Assembly: GCF_019966575.1 (NCBI RefSeq)
Contig: NZ_JAINFK010000010.1
Span: 1-49,468, forward strand
From: Oricola cellulosilytica
Lineage (GTDB): Bacteria > Pseudomonadota > Alphaproteobacteria > Rhizobiales > Rhizobiaceae
Length of the DNA stretch: 49,468 nucleotides
Direction: 5' to 3'
Below are positions 30,138-42,376 of the stretch, piece by piece. The notes under the pieces were generated by a model that ran no database searches, was not told the DNA's origin, and saw nothing but the letters and a program-made list of their open reading frames with translations. Positions within the stretch are counted from its first letter, which is position 1; each line of letters begins with the position of its first letter. The position numbers and the translations under genes are program-made.

Positions 30138-31073
30138 ATGCGTTGGAGAGGCAGGCGCCAGAGCGGAAACATCCAGGACATGCGTGGCAGGGGCAGCGGT
30201 CGCTCCATTCCGATCGGCTTTCCCCGTTCGCCCAGGGTTCGTATCCCCTCCACCGGACGGATGATCCGCACCGGGGGCGGCAGTCTGTCCGGGATCGTCA
30301 TGATGGTGGTTCTGTTTTTCGTTCTCAAAGCCTGCGGCATCGACCCGTTGCTGCTTCTTGATCAGGCCGGCGGCGGAGCGTCCTATGATCGGATCGCCCC
30401 GCAAACGCAGCGCGCCCCGGCCGGACCCGTTCGAAACGACGAGACGACCCAGTTCGTTGCAACGGTCCTCGCCGAGACCGAGGATGTCTGGGATGGTGTC
30501 TTTCAGGCCAACGGGAAGAATTACCCCAAGCCGACTCTGGTGCTGTTCGAGGATCAGGTGCGTTCGGCTTGCGGTTTCGCCAGCGCAGCCACCGGGCCGT
30601 TCTACTGTCCCGGGGATCGCAGGGTATACATCGATCTCGGCTTTTTCGACCAGTTGGCGCGCCGGTTCGAGGCTTCGGGCGATTTCGCGCAGGCTTATGT
30701 GCTTGCTCACGAGGTCGGTCATCATGTTCAGAATGTCATCGGCGTCCTGCCCGAGTTCAACCGCATGCGCGGGCGCATGAGCCAGGCGGAGGAAAATGCG
30801 ATGTCGGTGCGCGTCGAGTTGCAAGCGGATTGCTTCGCCGGCGTCTGGGGGCATTTCACGGCGCAAAAGGGCTTGCTGGAAGCCGGCGACCTGCAGGAAG
30901 CGCTCAACGCGGCCACGCAGATCGGCGATGACGCCATCCAGCGCCGGACACAAGGCTATGTCGTCCCCGAGAGTTTCAACCACGGAACGTCGGAACAGCG
31001 TCGAACATGGTTCACCAGGGGTTTCGAGTCCGGGCGGCTCGAGGATTGCGACACGTTCAACAATCCGGTGTGA
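30138..31073 (+). CDS. ypfJ: Neutral zinc metallopeptidase (YpfJ family)
   Basis: About 311 residues. GGAGAGG lies 7 bases before the ATG. It begins MRWRGRRQSGNIQDMRGRG, typical of the YpfJ/KPN_02809 family, then one membrane span (about 52-66, SGIVMMVVLFFVLKACG), so the bulk lies outside the cytoplasm. FVATVLAETEDVW, CGFASAATGPFYCPGDRRVYID and the zinc motif HEVGHH (191-196, LAHEVGHHVQNVIG) follow, with a downstream RVELQADCFAGVWG that supplies the third ligand. The substrate is unknown. Confidence 0.9.
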   Translation: MRWRGRRQSGNIQDMRGRGSGRSIPIGFPRSPRVRIPSTGRMIRTGGGSLSGIVMMVVLFFVLKACGIDPLLLLDQAGGGASYDRIAPQTQRAPAGPVRNDETTQFVATVLAETEDVWDGVFQANGKNYPKPTLVLFEDQVRSACGFASAATGPFYCPGDRRVYIDLGFFDQLARRFEASGDFAQAYVLAHEVGHHVQNVIGVLPEFNRMRGRMSQAEENAMSVRVELQADCFAGVWGHFTAQKGLLEAGDLQEALNAATQIGDDAIQRRTQGYVVPESFNHGTSEQRRTWFTRGFESGRLEDCDTFNNPV

Positions 31074-33325
<2,252 letters not shown>

Positions 33326-33326
<1 letters not shown>

Positions 33327-33796
33327 TGGCTGAGGATCAGGACACTGCACGGGAGCGGTTCATCGAGATCATCTCGTTCCATCTTGGCGATCAGGTCTAC
33401 TGCGTCGACATCATGGCCGTCCGGGAGATCAGGGGATGGGTGCCTTGCACCAGCATGCCGCATTCCCCCCCGCACGTACTCGGCGTGATCAATCTGCGCG
33501 GACTCGTGATCCCGGTCATCGACGTGGCCGTTCGGATTGGCCTTCCACCGGCCAATCCGTCCGAGCGCAGCGCGATCATCGTCATCGATCAGGGCGAGAA
33601 GCTGGTCGGATTGCTGGTGGAGGCGGTGTCGGACATGATCACCATCAAGGGATCGGACCTGCAGCCTGTTCCCGACGTGCTCCCGGAATCGCAGCGGGCG
33701 CTTGCCAAGGCGATCGTCGCGCTTGAGGAACAGATGATCTGTTTCCTCGATCCCGAACCGCTCGTTGGCGCCACGTTGGAAGAGTTAGCCGCATGA
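33326..33796 (+). CDS. cheW: Chemotaxis scaffold protein CheW
   Basis: Couples receptors to the kinase CheA in cytoplasmic receptor arrays. 156 residues from MAEDQDTARERFIEIISFHLGDQVYCVDIMAVREIRGW; the ATG overlaps the receptor stop by one base and has GGGAGG about 9 bases upstream. Conserved CheW features are INLRGLVIPVIDV, SAIIVIDQGEKLVGLLVEAVSDMI and a C-terminal segment ICFLDPEPLV. No cheA, cheR, cheB or cheY is in the window, so it must join an array encoded elsewhere. A strong terminator lies 64 bases after the stop. Confidence 0.94.
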
Positions 33797-33859
33797 CCCG
33801 TCCGGTCGGCTAACACCCCCGCGAGCCACCGGGCCTGCTTCCGGTGCGCTCCTCGGGCA

Positions 33860-33894
33860 CCCGGGCGGATCTCCCGATCCGGCCCGGGTTTTTT
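33860..33894 (+). terminator. Intrinsic terminator after cheW
   Basis: CCCGGGC-GGATC pairs with GATCC-GGCCCGGG around a TCCC loop (one bulged base), followed by six T (33889-33894). It ends the mcp-cheW transcript. Confidence 0.9.
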
Positions 33895-34147
33895 ATGCAG
33901 CCCCGGGGCAGAAATACTACCCCGTTAAAAATAGCCCCCGATTGTGACCTCTGAATTCTGGTCGATTGAGGGGAAATTCAGCATTTATTAATTCCGTCAC
34001 GTAACAACTCGGGACATTACGGGCGGTACGTTACCTGTGGCATGAAGCCCACGTCCGTTTTGTTGGTTGCCCAACATGTCGCATAAAAAAAACCTTCGGC
34101 AGTGACGAACTCGCTCCCGGATCGGTCTGCTTTGGGGAGAAATCAAA
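33895..34147. other. Leader region of the PAS-type chemoreceptor gene
   Basis: With the preceding terminator, the space between cheW and the next gene is 351 bases. It is A/T-richer than its surroundings (for example TTATTAATTCC near 33983 and a run of eight A near 34085), fitting a separate promoter for the second receptor. No known riboswitch pattern was recognised. Confidence 0.4.
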
Positions 34148-35926
34148 GTGCTCAGTGACCTTCTTGCGAAGAGTGGAGACTCTGCATCGGTGCTTGCTGC
34201 GATGAATCGGTCGCTTGCGATCATCGAGTTTGACTTGTCAGGAAACATCTTGAACGCGAATGAAAATTTCTGTGCGGCGATGGGTTACGACCGCAACGAA
34301 ATTGTCGGCAAGCACCATTCGATGTTTGTCGATCCCGAATACGCCAAAAGCAGCGAATACAGGGAATTTTGGGAGGGTTTTCGCCGCGGCGAATTCGACG
34401 CGCGCGAATACAGGCGCTTCGCCAAGGGCGGCAGGGAGATCTGGATCCAGGCCAGCTACAATCCGATCGCCGGTCGCAACGGCAAGCCCTACAAGGTTGT
34501 AAAATTTGCGACCGACATCACCGAAGCCAAGCTGAAAGCTGCGGAAGACGAAGGGAAGATCGCGGCTGTTTCGCGCTCCCAGGCGGTGATCGAATTCGAC
34601 ACGAAAGGCAACATCCTCGACGCCAACGAGAATTTCTGTGCCGCGATGGGTTATGAGCTGTCAGAGATCAAGGGCAAGCACCATTCGATGTTTGTCGCTC
34701 CTTCCTATAGCCGCAGCGAGGAATACAAGGCCTTTTGGGAGAAGCTGCGCAACGGAGAATTCGAAGCGGCCGAGTTCCAGCGTTTCGGAAAGGGAGGCAG
34801 GGAAGTCTGGATCCAGGCAACTTACAACCCGATCTTCGATATGAACGGCAAGATCATGAAGATCGTCAAGTTTGCCACCGATATCACGGGCCGGATTCAC
34901 GCCGTCAAGGAGATCGGTGACGCGCTGCAGCGCCTGGCCAAGGGCAACCTCGAGCGGTCGATCGAAGAGCCCTTCATTGCCTCGCTTGAGCAACTGCGTA
35001 CCGATTTCAACCATTCCATCAAGCAACTGCGCGGTGCCCTCCGGCAGGTCGGTACCAACGCCGCGGCAATTGACAGTGGCGCCGCGGAGATCCGTTCCGC
35101 AACTGATGATCTGTCGCGGCGCACCGAACAGCAGGCGGCTTCCGTTGAGGAGACTGCAGCAGCTGTCGAGGAGGTGACGGCGTCGGTCAAGGAAACGGCC
35201 GCGAGCGCCGACGAAGCCGGTTCGCTGGTTGCCAAAACGCGCACATCCGCCGAGCGCTCGGGGGAGGTCGTCCGGGAAGCCGTCGCTGCAATGGGAGCGA
35301 TTGAGGAATCGTCCAAGAAGATTGGCAATATCATCGGCATGATTGATGAAATCGCCTTCCAGACAAACCTGCTGGCGCTCAATGCCGGCGTTGAGGCAGC
35401 CCGCGCCGGGGAGGCCGGCAAGGGCTTTGCCGTCGTCGCCCAGGAAGTGCGTGAACTGGCCCAGCGCTCGGCTAATGCGGCCAAGGAGATCAAGTCCCTG
35501 ATCGACGCCTCAGCCGAGCAGGTAAAGAACGGCGCTGAACTTGTCGGCGAGACGGGAAGAACTCTGGAAGGGATCGTCGCCGAGGTGCAGCAGGTGAGCA
35601 CCAACGTCACATCAATTGTCGAGGCCGTTAAGGAACAGTCGACCACCTTGCAGGAGGTCAATCAGGCGATTTCCGAGATCGACAAGGGCACGCAGCAGAA
35701 CGCGGCAATGGTGGAGGAATCGACCGCCGCAGGCCACAGCCTGGCTGGCGAGGCGGACGCTCTGAACCGGCTTCTGCGGCGGTTCAAGCTCGGCGCCGCG
35801 GAGGCGGCCCCGGAAGAAAGAACCGCGACCGCCGCCGAAAGCCGCGGCGCGGTTCACCAAGCGGCCAAGCTTCCGCCTGTCAGCGGCAATAACGCGCTGA
35901 AGCCGGACGAGTGGGAAGAGTTCTGA
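34148..35926 (+). CDS. Soluble tandem-PAS chemoreceptor
   Basis: 592 residues with no membrane span. GTG start with GGGGAGA about 8 bases upstream. Two near-identical PAS domains (about 20-135 and 145-257): each has [27 protein letters not shown], a Y..FW segment, KGGRE.WIQA.YNPI and VKFATDIT. A short HAMP-like linker ([14 protein letters not shown]) leads to a full signalling domain with tip [23 protein letters not shown], and the tail ends in pentapeptide EWEEF. Such cytoplasmic receptors usually sense redox or oxygen via bound FAD or haem and are often involved in energy taxis or, like BdlA, in biofilm dispersal; the cofactor cannot be told here. Confidence 0.92.
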   Translation: MLSDLLAKSGDSASVLAAMNRSLAIIEFDLSGNILNANENFCAAMGYDRNEIVGKHHSMFVDPEYAKSSEYREFWEGFRRGEFDAREYRRFAKGGREIWIQASYNPIAGRNGKPYKVVKFATDITEAKLKAAEDEGKIAAVSRSQAVIEFDTKGNILDANENFCAAMGYELSEIKGKHHSMFVAPSYSRSEEYKAFWEKLRNGEFEAAEFQRFGKGGREVWIQATYNPIFDMNGKIMKIVKFATDITGRIHAVKEIGDALQRLAKGNLERSIEEPFIASLEQLRTDFNHSIKQLRGALRQVGTNAAAIDSGAAEIRSATDDLSRRTEQQAASVEETAAAVEEVTASVKETAASADEAGSLVAKTRTSAERSGEVVREAVAAMGAIEESSKKIGNIIGMIDEIAFQTNLLALNAGVEAARAGEAGKGFAVVAQEVRELAQRSANAAKEIKSLIDASAEQVKNGAELVGETGRTLEGIVAEVQQVSTNVTSIVEAVKEQSTTLQEVNQAISEIDKGTQQNAAMVEESTAAGHSLAGEADALNRLLRRFKLGAAEAAPEERTATAAESRGAVHQAAKLPPVSGNNALKPDEWEEF

Positions 35927-35957
35927 CCGCGCCCGACACGGTATTCGGCAACGCATG

Positions 35958-35988
35958 GCCGGGGATCCTCTGATCTCCGGCTTTTTTT
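35958..35988 (+). terminator. Intrinsic terminator after the tandem-PAS receptor gene
   Basis: GCCGGGGATC pairs with GATCTCCGGC (one G-U pair) around a CTCT loop, followed by seven T (35982-35988). Confidence 0.9.
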
Positions 35989-36216
35989 GTGCCGGATTGC
36001 TCGGATTTGGCACCCGCGCTCGCCGACCGTGGGTAACGAAACCTTAATGGAAGCGGGCAAATACTGGCCCACCGAACCTTTCGGTTTCCTTTGGGACATG
36101 ACGTCCGCGTAGACAGCGGCGATGACGTGCCGGTCGGGAACATCCAGACATTTTGGGAAATCCGGCGATGAGCGCAAAGAACACGCTCACGCGACAGCGA
36201 GTGAGGAGAAGAATCG

Positions 36217-38187
36217 ATGCGCATATTCCGGGGACTGCTCGAAGCAAGTATTCGGGCGAAACTGATCGCCATCGGCGTGGTTACCGCTGCCGGCTTTATC
36301 GGTCTTGTCGCAATCGGCTGGGTCTCTGGTTCGACTTCCGTCGAAGCCGTTCAGGGAGGGCGGGCGATGAATGTCGAAATCCGAAACATCGAGGAAATGC
36401 GCATCGCCGGTCTGGAAATGGTGCTGGCCGCCATGGACACGATCATCGACCGTGACGAAGGCGTCATGTTGCCCGAACGGGCCGAAACCGTTGCCGCCGC
36501 CCTCAAGACGATCCGCGAGGGAACCCGGTCCGCCAGCCATATTGCGAACATGGTCAATCGTCCGGAGCTTATGGAAACCTTCTCCGCCGATCTTGAGGAA
36601 GTGGCTGAGGCAATACAGGTACAACTTCCTGAACTGATCAAAAACAATGCTTCGCAAGCCGAATTCGCGGCGATTGACGACGCCATCGACGGCGGCGGAG
36701 AGAGGATCCTGGATAATCTGCAGCGATTGGCCGAGCTGGGGATTGAACATGTTCGCATGAAACTCGGCAGTGCCGAGACAGCGGCTGAAAACTCCAAGAT
36801 TTATCAGTCGACGGCGGCGATTGTCTTTCTGGTCCTCGTCTGCGGTATGATGGCGTTGGTCACCCGCGGTATCATCCGGTCTCTCGCCGGCCTAAGGGAT
36901 GACATGAAGGCGGTGGCGGACGGCGACCTGTCGCGTGAGATCAAGGGAGCGGAACGCAGCGACGAAATTGGATTGATGGCGCAGTCGGTGCTGGTGCTCC
37001 AGCAGGCGGCTGTCGATAAGGAACGCATGGAGCGCGAGGCCGAGGAAAACCGCGACCTGACCGATAAGGAACGCGCGGAGCGCGAGGCCGCCAAGGCCGC
37101 CGAGGCGGCCACCCTCAACGAGGCGATCGAGGCGCTGGCCGGTGGACTGCAGCAACTGTCCGCTGGCGATCTGACCGCGCGTATCGACAAGCCGTTCACG
37201 GAAAGCCTGGACCGCCTGCGCGTCGACTTCAACGAATCGGTCGAAAAGCTTTCCGAAACGCTGTCCGAGGTAAAGGTCAACATCGACACCATCCATTCCA
37301 ATGCCGGCGAGATGCGGTCGGCCGTGGAGCAACTGTCTAGCCGTACCGAGCAGCAGGCCGCCTCGCTGGAGGAGACCTCGGCCTCGCTCGAGGAGATCAC
37401 CGCCACGGTCAATTCGTCGTCGGAGCGCGCCGACGAGGCCACCCGCAAGGCCGCCGAGGCCAAGTCAGCGTCCGATTCGTCCGCCAGGGTGGTCTCCGAC
37501 GCCGTCGAGGCGATGGGCCGGATCGAGAACGCTTCCGGAGAGATCGCCAAGATCATCGGCGTGATCGACGAGATCGCCTTCCAGACCAACCTCTTGGCGC
37601 TCAACGCCGGCGTCGAGGCCGCCCGCGCCGGGGAAGCCGGCAAGGGCTTTGCCGTCGTCGCCCAGGAAGTGCGGGAGCTGGCCCAGCGCTCTGCCACCGC
37701 GGCCAAGGAGATCAAGGCGCTGATCGACAAGTCCACCGACGAGGTGGAGGGCGGCGTCGGGCTGGTCAAGGCGACCGGCGAGGCGCTGACGAAGATCGCC
37801 GAGCAGGTCACCGACATCAACGATCATATCGCCTCGATCGCCAAGGCGGCCCGCGAGCAGGCGACAGGCCTCGCGGAAATCAACTCGGCTGTCGGCCAGA
37901 TGGACAAGGTCACCCAGCAGAACGCCGCCATGGTCGAGGAAACCACGGCCGTGACCCATCGTCTTGCAGGCGACGCCGACAGCCTCACCGCTCTGGTCGG
38001 CCGCTTCGCCGTGCCCTCGTCCGGCGGCTTGCGGTCGGAGAGATCGGCTCCGGCGCTTGCGGTGGTTGGGGAGAATGACGGCGAACGCGCGCCATCCAAA
38101 TCCCCGGCCAAGTCGGTGATGAACAAGGTCAAGCAGGCCTTCGGCGGCAACGCCGCTGTGAAACAAGACAATTGGGAGGACTTCTGA
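36217..38187 (+). CDS. Methyl-accepting chemotaxis protein with helical-bundle sensor
   Basis: 656-residue membrane chemoreceptor; GAGGAGAAG precedes the ATG. Membrane spans about 14-36 and 193-214 enclose an all-helical periplasmic domain with no recognised ligand motif (four-helix-bundle type). HAMP ([28 protein letters not shown]) and a second HAMP-like unit ([15 protein letters not shown]) precede the signalling domain, with tip [23 protein letters not shown]. Basic stretch [15 protein letters not shown] and C-terminal pentapeptide NWEDF close it. From about residue 270 onward it is nearly the same protein as the receptor at 31398, while the sensor parts are unrelated, so new input was joined to a shared output module. 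Confidence 0.93.
   Translation: MRIFRGLLEASIRAKLIAIGVVTAAGFIGLVAIGWVSGSTSVEAVQGGRAMNVEIRNIEEMRIAGLEMVLAAMDTIIDRDEGVMLPERAETVAAALKTIREGTRSASHIANMVNRPELMETFSADLEEVAEAIQVQLPELIKNNASQAEFAAIDDAIDGGGERILDNLQRLAELGIEHVRMKLGSAETAAENSKIYQSTAAIVFLVLVCGMMALVTRGIIRSLAGLRDDMKAVADGDLSREIKGAERSDEIGLMAQSVLVLQQAAVDKERMEREAEENRDLTDKERAEREAAKAAEAATLNEAIEALAGGLQQLSAGDLTARIDKPFTESLDRLRVDFNESVEKLSETLSEVKVNIDTIHSNAGEMRSAVEQLSSRTEQQAASLEETSASLEEITATVNSSSERADEATRKAAEAKSASDSSARVVSDAVEAMGRIENASGEIAKIIGVIDEIAFQTNLLALNAGVEAARAGEAGKGFAVVAQEVRELAQRSATAAKEIKALIDKSTDEVEGGVGLVKATGEALTKIAEQVTDINDHIASIAKAAREQATGLAEINSAVGQMDKVTQQNAAMVEETTAVTHRLAGDADSLTALVGRFAVPSSGGLRSERSAPALAVVGENDGERAPSKSPAKSVMNKVKQAFGGNAAVKQDNWEDF
37029..37990 (+). 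repeat. Chemoreceptor signalling-domain duplication, copy B
   Basis: Second copy of the near-identical signalling region described at 32190-33150. Sequence identity includes synonymous positions over a 67-base run (37169-37235), which argues for recent duplication or gene conversion. Confidence 0.75.
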
Positions 38188-38221
38188 TCTGGCGCCTTGC
38201 CGGTCGTATCGAAAACGCATT

Positions 38222-38245
38222 GCCGGGGATCGCATGGTCCCCGGC
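38222..38245. terminator. Hairpin between convergent chemoreceptor and channel genes
   Basis: Perfect 8-bp inverted repeat GCCGGGGA / TCCCCGGC with an 8-base loop, between the stops at 38187 and 38285. No T-run; probable bidirectional 3' end structure. Confidence 0.5.
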
Positions 38246-38284
38246 GTTGGCGCGCGCGGGTATGGCGGGCGGGGCTGTCGGATC

Positions 38285-39592
38285 CTATTCCGGCTGGCGG
38301 ATTTCCACCGGCGTGCGCATGATGATCTCGCGGTGCGGGAATGGAATGGCGATGCCAGCTTCCTTGAAGGCATCCCACAGGGCCAGCAGCACCTGGCCGC
38401 GGATATTGGTCAGCCCGCCCTGCGGGTCGGTGATCCAGAAGCGCAGCTTGAAATCGAGCGAAGACGAGCCGAACGCGGTCAGCCAGCAGACCGGCCGTTT
38501 GGCGTCGACGACGCGCTCCACGGTTTGCGCCGCCTCGATGGCGATGCGGGTGACCTCATGCGGATCGCTGTCGTAGGAGACGCCGAAATCGACGTCGAGC
38601 CGGATGAAGTTGTCCGAAAACGACCAGTTCACGACCTGCTGGGTGATGAAGTCCTCGTTCGGGATCAGGTATTCGCGTCCGTCGCGCGTGATCACCGACA
38701 CGAAGCGCGCGCGCAACTCGCGGATCCATCCGAACGTGTCTCCCAGCTCGATCGTGTCGCCGGGCTTGATCGACTTGTCGATCAGGATGATCACGCCGGA
38801 TATGAAGTTCGACACGACCTTTTGCAGGCCGAAGCCGATGCCGACGCCGACGGCGCCGGAAAAGATGGTCAGAGCGGTAAGGTCGATGCCTACCGCATTG
38901 AGCGCGATCACGCCGGCGAGCACCGTCAGCGTGATGCTGACGACCTTGCCGGCCAGAACCTTGAAGGACGGCGACAGTTCCGATGTGGCTTCGATGCGGT
39001 TCTGGAAGAATTTTCCGGCCAGATGCGCGGTCCACAGCAGAACGGCGGTAACGACGATCGTCCGCAATACGAACAGCGCGGAAAGGCGGAAATCGCCGAG
39101 ATCGACGGCAACCGATTCAAGCGCGATCTCGAGCGTGTCGCGGATGCCGAGAATGCCGGCCGCGACATACAGGAAGACGCACAGCGCCACGAAACGCGCC
39201 AGCGCCCTGTTGCGGATGATGCGCGTGAGAACCGATGCGGCGAGCCACGTCAGGGCGAGGATGAGCGCAAGCGACAGCAGGTAGCTGCGGCTCGGCCATG
39301 TCGTCGCCAGCAGCACCTCGCGGATGATCATCAACGCGACGATGAACAGGATCCATTCCGTGCGCCGCATGAATGCGGCGATGACGCGCAGCAGGCCTGG
39401 ATTGCCCTTGATTTGCCGCGCACGGCCTTCGAGCGCCGGTTCGATCTTCAGCGACAGCAGGTAGGAAACCGCGAAGCAGACCGCGATGATCAGCAACTGA
39501 TAAAGCGTCCAGGGCTGGGCGAGATAGCGCTCCAGCGAGCCGGCGAAATCGGCGCCCTGTGCGATCAATTGGCGAATATCGAACGAACCCAT
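38285..39592 (-). CDS. MscS-family mechanosensitive ion channel
   Basis: 435 residues. Several N-terminal membrane spans (about 30-50, 75-95, 103-125, 130-150, 170-190) precede the conserved pore helix and beta domain: LTIFSGAVGVGIGFGLQKVVSNFISGVIILIDKSIKPGDTIEL, then GWIRELRARFVSVITRDGREYLIPNEDFITQQVVNWS. The glycine- and alanine-rich pore helix and PNEDF segment are MscS signatures. Longer than E. coli MscS (286 residues) by extra N-terminal helices. It should release solutes during hypo-osmotic shock. The start codon lies 54 bases after the carA stop on the same strand. Confidence 0.93.
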   Translation of the reverse strand: MGSFDIRQLIAQGADFAGSLERYLAQPWTLYQLLIIAVCFAVSYLLSLKIEPALEGRARQIKGNPGLLRVIAAFMRRTEWILFIVALMIIREVLLATTWPSRSYLLSLALILALTWLAASVLTRIIRNRALARFVALCVFLYVAAGILGIRDTLEIALESVAVDLGDFRLSALFVLRTIVVTAVLLWTAHLAGKFFQNRIEATSELSPSFKVLAGKVVSITLTVLAGVIALNAVGIDLTALTIFSGAVGVGIGFGLQKVVSNFISGVIILIDKSIKPGDTIELGDTFGWIRELRARFVSVITRDGREYLIPNEDFITQQVVNWSFSDNFIRLDVDFGVSYDSDPHEVTRIAIEAAQTVERVVDAKRPVCWLTAFGSSSLDFKLRFWITDPQGGLTNIRGQVLLALWDAFKEAGIAIPFPHREIIMRTPVEIRQPE

Positions 39593-39606
39593 GGGGTTAG
39601 CTTATC

Positions 39607-39637
39607 CGATTGCGCGCAAGAGGGTAGTGCGCAATCG
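39607..39637. terminator. 9-bp hairpin between carA and the mscS-like gene
   Basis: CGATTGCGC (39607-39615) and GCGCAATCG (39629-39637) form a perfect 9-bp stem with a 13-base loop, directly after the carA stop. No T-run, so termination would need a factor, or it protects the 3' end. Confidence 0.5.
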
Positions 39638-39646
39638 AAATCCGGT

Positions 39647-40870
39647 TCAGCGCTCGGCCACCGCCGCTTCGCCGTTTCTCTGCCGGATAAGGTTGAGGAA
39701 CCGGCGGAACAGGTAGTGGCTGTCCTGCGGGCCGGGGGAGGCCTCGGGGTGGTGCTGCACCGAGAAGACCGGCTTTCCGTCGACGGCGAGGCCGCAATTG
39801 GTGCCGTCGAACAGCGAAACATGGGTTTCGGTGATACCTTTGGGAAGAGAAGCGGAATCGACCGCGAAACCGTGGTTCATCGACACGATCTCGACCTTGC
39901 CCGTGGTGTGGTCTTTCACCGGATGGTTGGCCCCGTGGTGGCCCTGGTGCATCTTCACCGTCTTCGCGCCGAGCGCCAGCGCCAGCATCTGGTGACCGAG
40001 ACAGATGCCGAACACGGGAATGCCTGTTTCGATCAGTTCACGGATCACCGGTACGGCATATTCGCCGGTTGCAGCCGGATCGCCCGGCCCGTTCGACAGG
40101 AAGATGCCGTCAGGGTTATGCGCCAGCACCTCTTCGGCGCTCGCCGTTCCGGGGAGCACCGTCACCTTCGCATCCAGACCGGCCATGAGGCGCAGAATGT
40201 TGCGTTTCACGCCATAATCGAGAGCCACGATGTGCACGTCCTCGGCGGTGTTGACGCCGAAACCCTCGTCCCACTTCCACGGCGTCACGCTCCACTGCGA
40301 CGACTGGCCGGAAGCCGCGTCCTTGGCGAGGTCGAGCCCGACGAGGCCGCTCCATTCGGCGGCGCGCTGCTTCATCGCCCCGATGTCGAACTGTCCCTTC
40401 GGATCGTGTGCGATCACCGCGTTGGCCACGCCGTTTTCGCGGATGTGGGCAGTCAGGGCCCGCGTGTCGATGCCCGCCAGGGCGACGATGCCGCGCGCCT
40501 TCAGCCAGGCGTCCAGATGTCCGGCGGAGCGGTAGTTCGAGGGGTCGGTGATGTCGGCCTTGAAGATCGCCCCCACCGCACCGGTGCGCCGCGCCGGCGT
40601 CAGATCCTCGATATCCTCGTCATTGGCTCCGATATTGCCGATATGCGGAAAGGTGAACGTCACGATCTGTCCGGCGTAGGACGGATCGGTGAGGATTTCC
40701 TGGTAGCCGGTGATCGCCGTGTTGAAGCAGACTTCCGCCTCGACGGCGCCCGGCGCGCCGAAACCTTTTCCCTCCAGAACCGTTCCATCCGCCAGAACCA
40801 GTATCGCCGTGGCAGGCTCCGTAGCCCAGGGCGGCGTGACGGGAGAGCTTTGAGCGGTGGAGTCATGCAT
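39647..40870 (-). CDS. carA: Carbamoyl-phosphate synthase small chain CarA (glutamine amidotransferase)
   Basis: Hydrolyses glutamine and channels ammonia to CarB. About 407 residues from [15 protein letters not shown]; an ATG 20 codons upstream has its GGGGA too close to serve. N-terminal [59 protein letters not shown] is typical of the family. The class I amidotransferase domain has GVKRNILR, the nucleophile Cys in FGICLGHQM and the catalytic His-Glu in [15 protein letters not shown]. It lies away from carB and is divergent from the GatB/YqeY gene. Confidence 0.96.
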   Translation of the reverse strand: MHDSTAQSSPVTPPWATEPATAILVLADGTVLEGKGFGAPGAVEAEVCFNTAITGYQEILTDPSYAGQIVTFTFPHIGNIGANDEDIEDLTPARRTGAVGAIFKADITDPSNYRSAGHLDAWLKARGIVALAGIDTRALTAHIRENGVANAVIAHDPKGQFDIGAMKQRAAEWSGLVGLDLAKDAASGQSSQWSVTPWKWDEGFGVNTAEDVHIVALDYGVKRNILRLMAGLDAKVTVLPGTASAEEVLAHNPDGIFLSNGPGDPAATGEYAVPVIRELIETGIPVFGICLGHQMLALALGAKTVKMHQGHHGANHPVKDHTTGKVEIVSMNHGFAVDSASLPKGITETHVSLFDGTNCGLAVDGKPVFSVQHHPEASPGPQDSHYLFRRFLNLIRQRNGEAAVAER

Positions 40871-41145
40871 CGTCGTCGATCTCGAAACAGTGAATTGAGG
40901 CACCTTGCCGAGGCGGGGCTCTATCACCATATCCCCGGTCTGAAAACACCGCTCAGATTGATATCCGGGCAGTATTTGGCCTCTGCATGGCGCCCACGCG
41001 GTTTGCGGCGATTCTGTGGCACGGCGCTGCAGAACCTTAGGCCAGGAAATGGAATAGACAGAGATATCAAAAGCTTAGGACCATGTTCTGCGCTTGCTTC
41101 GCCTATCGAACAGCGCTATGTTCCGCGTGCTATCAAGGAGTTGTT

Positions 41146-41601
41146 ATGATGCGCGAAGCGATACAAGCTGCGCTGAAAGATGCTCAAAAATCCCAGGACA
41201 AAACCCGGATTTCGACACTGCGACTGATTTGCGCCGCGGTGAAGGATCGCGACATTGCCAATCGCTCTGCTGGCAAGGACCCGGTCTCCGACGAGGAGAT
41301 CACCGAAATCCTGACGAAGATGATCAAGCAGCGCCGTGAATCGGTGGATGCCTACGAGCAGGCGGGACGCCTCGAACTGGCCGATCAGGAGCGCCGGGAA
41401 TCAACGGTAATTCTGGAATTTCTGCCCAAGCAATTGGGCGAGGATGAGGTCGAGCAGGCGTGCAAGAGCGTCGTCGACGAGACCGGTGCCGAGGGCCTGC
41501 GCGACGTTGGCAAATGCATGTCGACACTCAAGCAGCGCTTTCCGGGCCAGATGGATTTTGGCAAGGCCAGCGGCGTGGTGAAGAACATCCTTCGCCAATA
41601 A
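41146..41601 (+). CDS. GatB/YqeY domain-containing protein
   Basis: About 151 residues, MMREAIQAALKDAQKSQDKTRISTLRLICAAVKDRDIA; AAGGAG precedes a double ATG (41146 or 41149). The protein consists of the helical YqeY domain homologous to the C-terminal tRNA-binding part of GatB (EITEILTKMIKQRRESVDAYEQAGRLELADQERRESTVILEFLPKQL, then GKCMSTLKQRFPGQMDFGKASGVVKNIL). It may act in tRNA amidation or as a tRNA-binding helper; precise role unknown. The order carA / yqeY / dnaG / rpoD is common in Hyphomicrobiales; here lrgAB and two PilZ genes are inserted between yqeY and dnaG. Confidence 0.92.
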   Translation: MMREAIQAALKDAQKSQDKTRISTLRLICAAVKDRDIANRSAGKDPVSDEEITEILTKMIKQRRESVDAYEQAGRLELADQERRESTVILEFLPKQLGEDEVEQACKSVVDETGAEGLRDVGKCMSTLKQRFPGQMDFGKASGVVKNILRQ

Positions 41602-41644
41602 GTCGTTCGATTCGGCGCCCCCAACAGGCAGGGGTGGCTCAATA

Positions 41645-42376
41645 CTAGAAGAAAAGCGCCCATAGAAGCGGCAGAAGTATTGCGGTTGCCAAGGCGTTCA
41701 GCCCCATGGCGAGGCCGGAGAATGCGCCCGCGATCTCGTTCACCTGCAGCGCCCGCGCCGTGCCGATGCCGTGGGCTCCGGTCCCCATGGCGAAACCGCG
41801 CGAGGCCCAGTCCTTCACTCGGACGGCGTCCAGCACCAGCGGGCCAAGGGCGGCCCCGAGGATTCCTGTGGCGATCACCATCACTGCTGTCAGCGACGGC
41901 AATCCGCCGAGATTGTCGGAAATGCCCATGGCAACGGGGGCCGTGACCGATTTCGGCCCGATGGAGATAACAGTGGTGCGTGCCGCGCCGAGCGCCCAGG
42001 CGATCGCCATGGCGCTGATGGCCGCCGTCGCCGCACCGCTTAGCAGGCTGACCGCGATGGCCATGCCGGATTCGCGCACCCGGTGGAATTGGCGGTAGAG
42101 GGGAATCGCAAGCGACACGGTGGCCGGCCCGAGCAGGAAATGCACAAATTGCGCACCTTCAAAGAACGTCTCGTAACTCGTTCCGGTAGCTAACAGAATC
42201 GCGACCAGCACCACCACCGCGAACAGCACCGGATTGAGCAGAGGGTTAAGCTTGCCTCGCGTGTATATCCACATCCCGGCCTGGTATGCGACCAGCGTCA
42301 GTGTGAGATGGAGAAGCGGGCTCGCCGAGAGATAGACCCAGACGTCCTTCAGATCTGCTGGAAGATCACTCGGCAT
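41645..42376 (-). CDS. lrgB: LrgB-family membrane protein (CidB/LrgB)
   Basis: 243 residues with about seven membrane spans. LSPLLHLTLT-like start, KLNPLLNPVLFAVVVLVAILLATGTSYETFFEGAQFVHFLLGPATVSLAIPLY and SIGPKSVTAPVAMGIS...GFAMGTGAHGIGTARALQ are the standard LrgB motifs. LrgB works with LrgA in holin/antiholin-like control of murein hydrolase export in staphylococci, or in pyruvate or glycolate export in other organisms; here the substrate is unknown. Overlaps lrgA by 11 bases. Confidence 0.92.
   Translation of the reverse strand: MPSDLPADLKDVWVYLSASPLLHLTLTLVAYQAGMWIYTRGKLNPLLNPVLFAVVVLVAILLATGTSYETFFEGAQFVHFLLGPATVSLAIPLYRQFHRVRESGMAIAVSLLSGAATAAISAMAIAWALGAARTTVISIGPKSVTAPVAMGISDNLGGLPSLTAVMVIATGILGAALGPLVLDAVRVKDWASRGFAMGTGAHGIGTARALQVNEIAGAFSGLAMGLNALATAILLPLLWALFF

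Noticed and set aside
38234-41149. Open frame of 971 codons on the plus strand opposite the mscS-like gene and carA
   Set aside because: It spans two clearly identified minus-strand genes and their spacer, and its translation is charge-repetitive with no fold pattern; it arises from codon bias.
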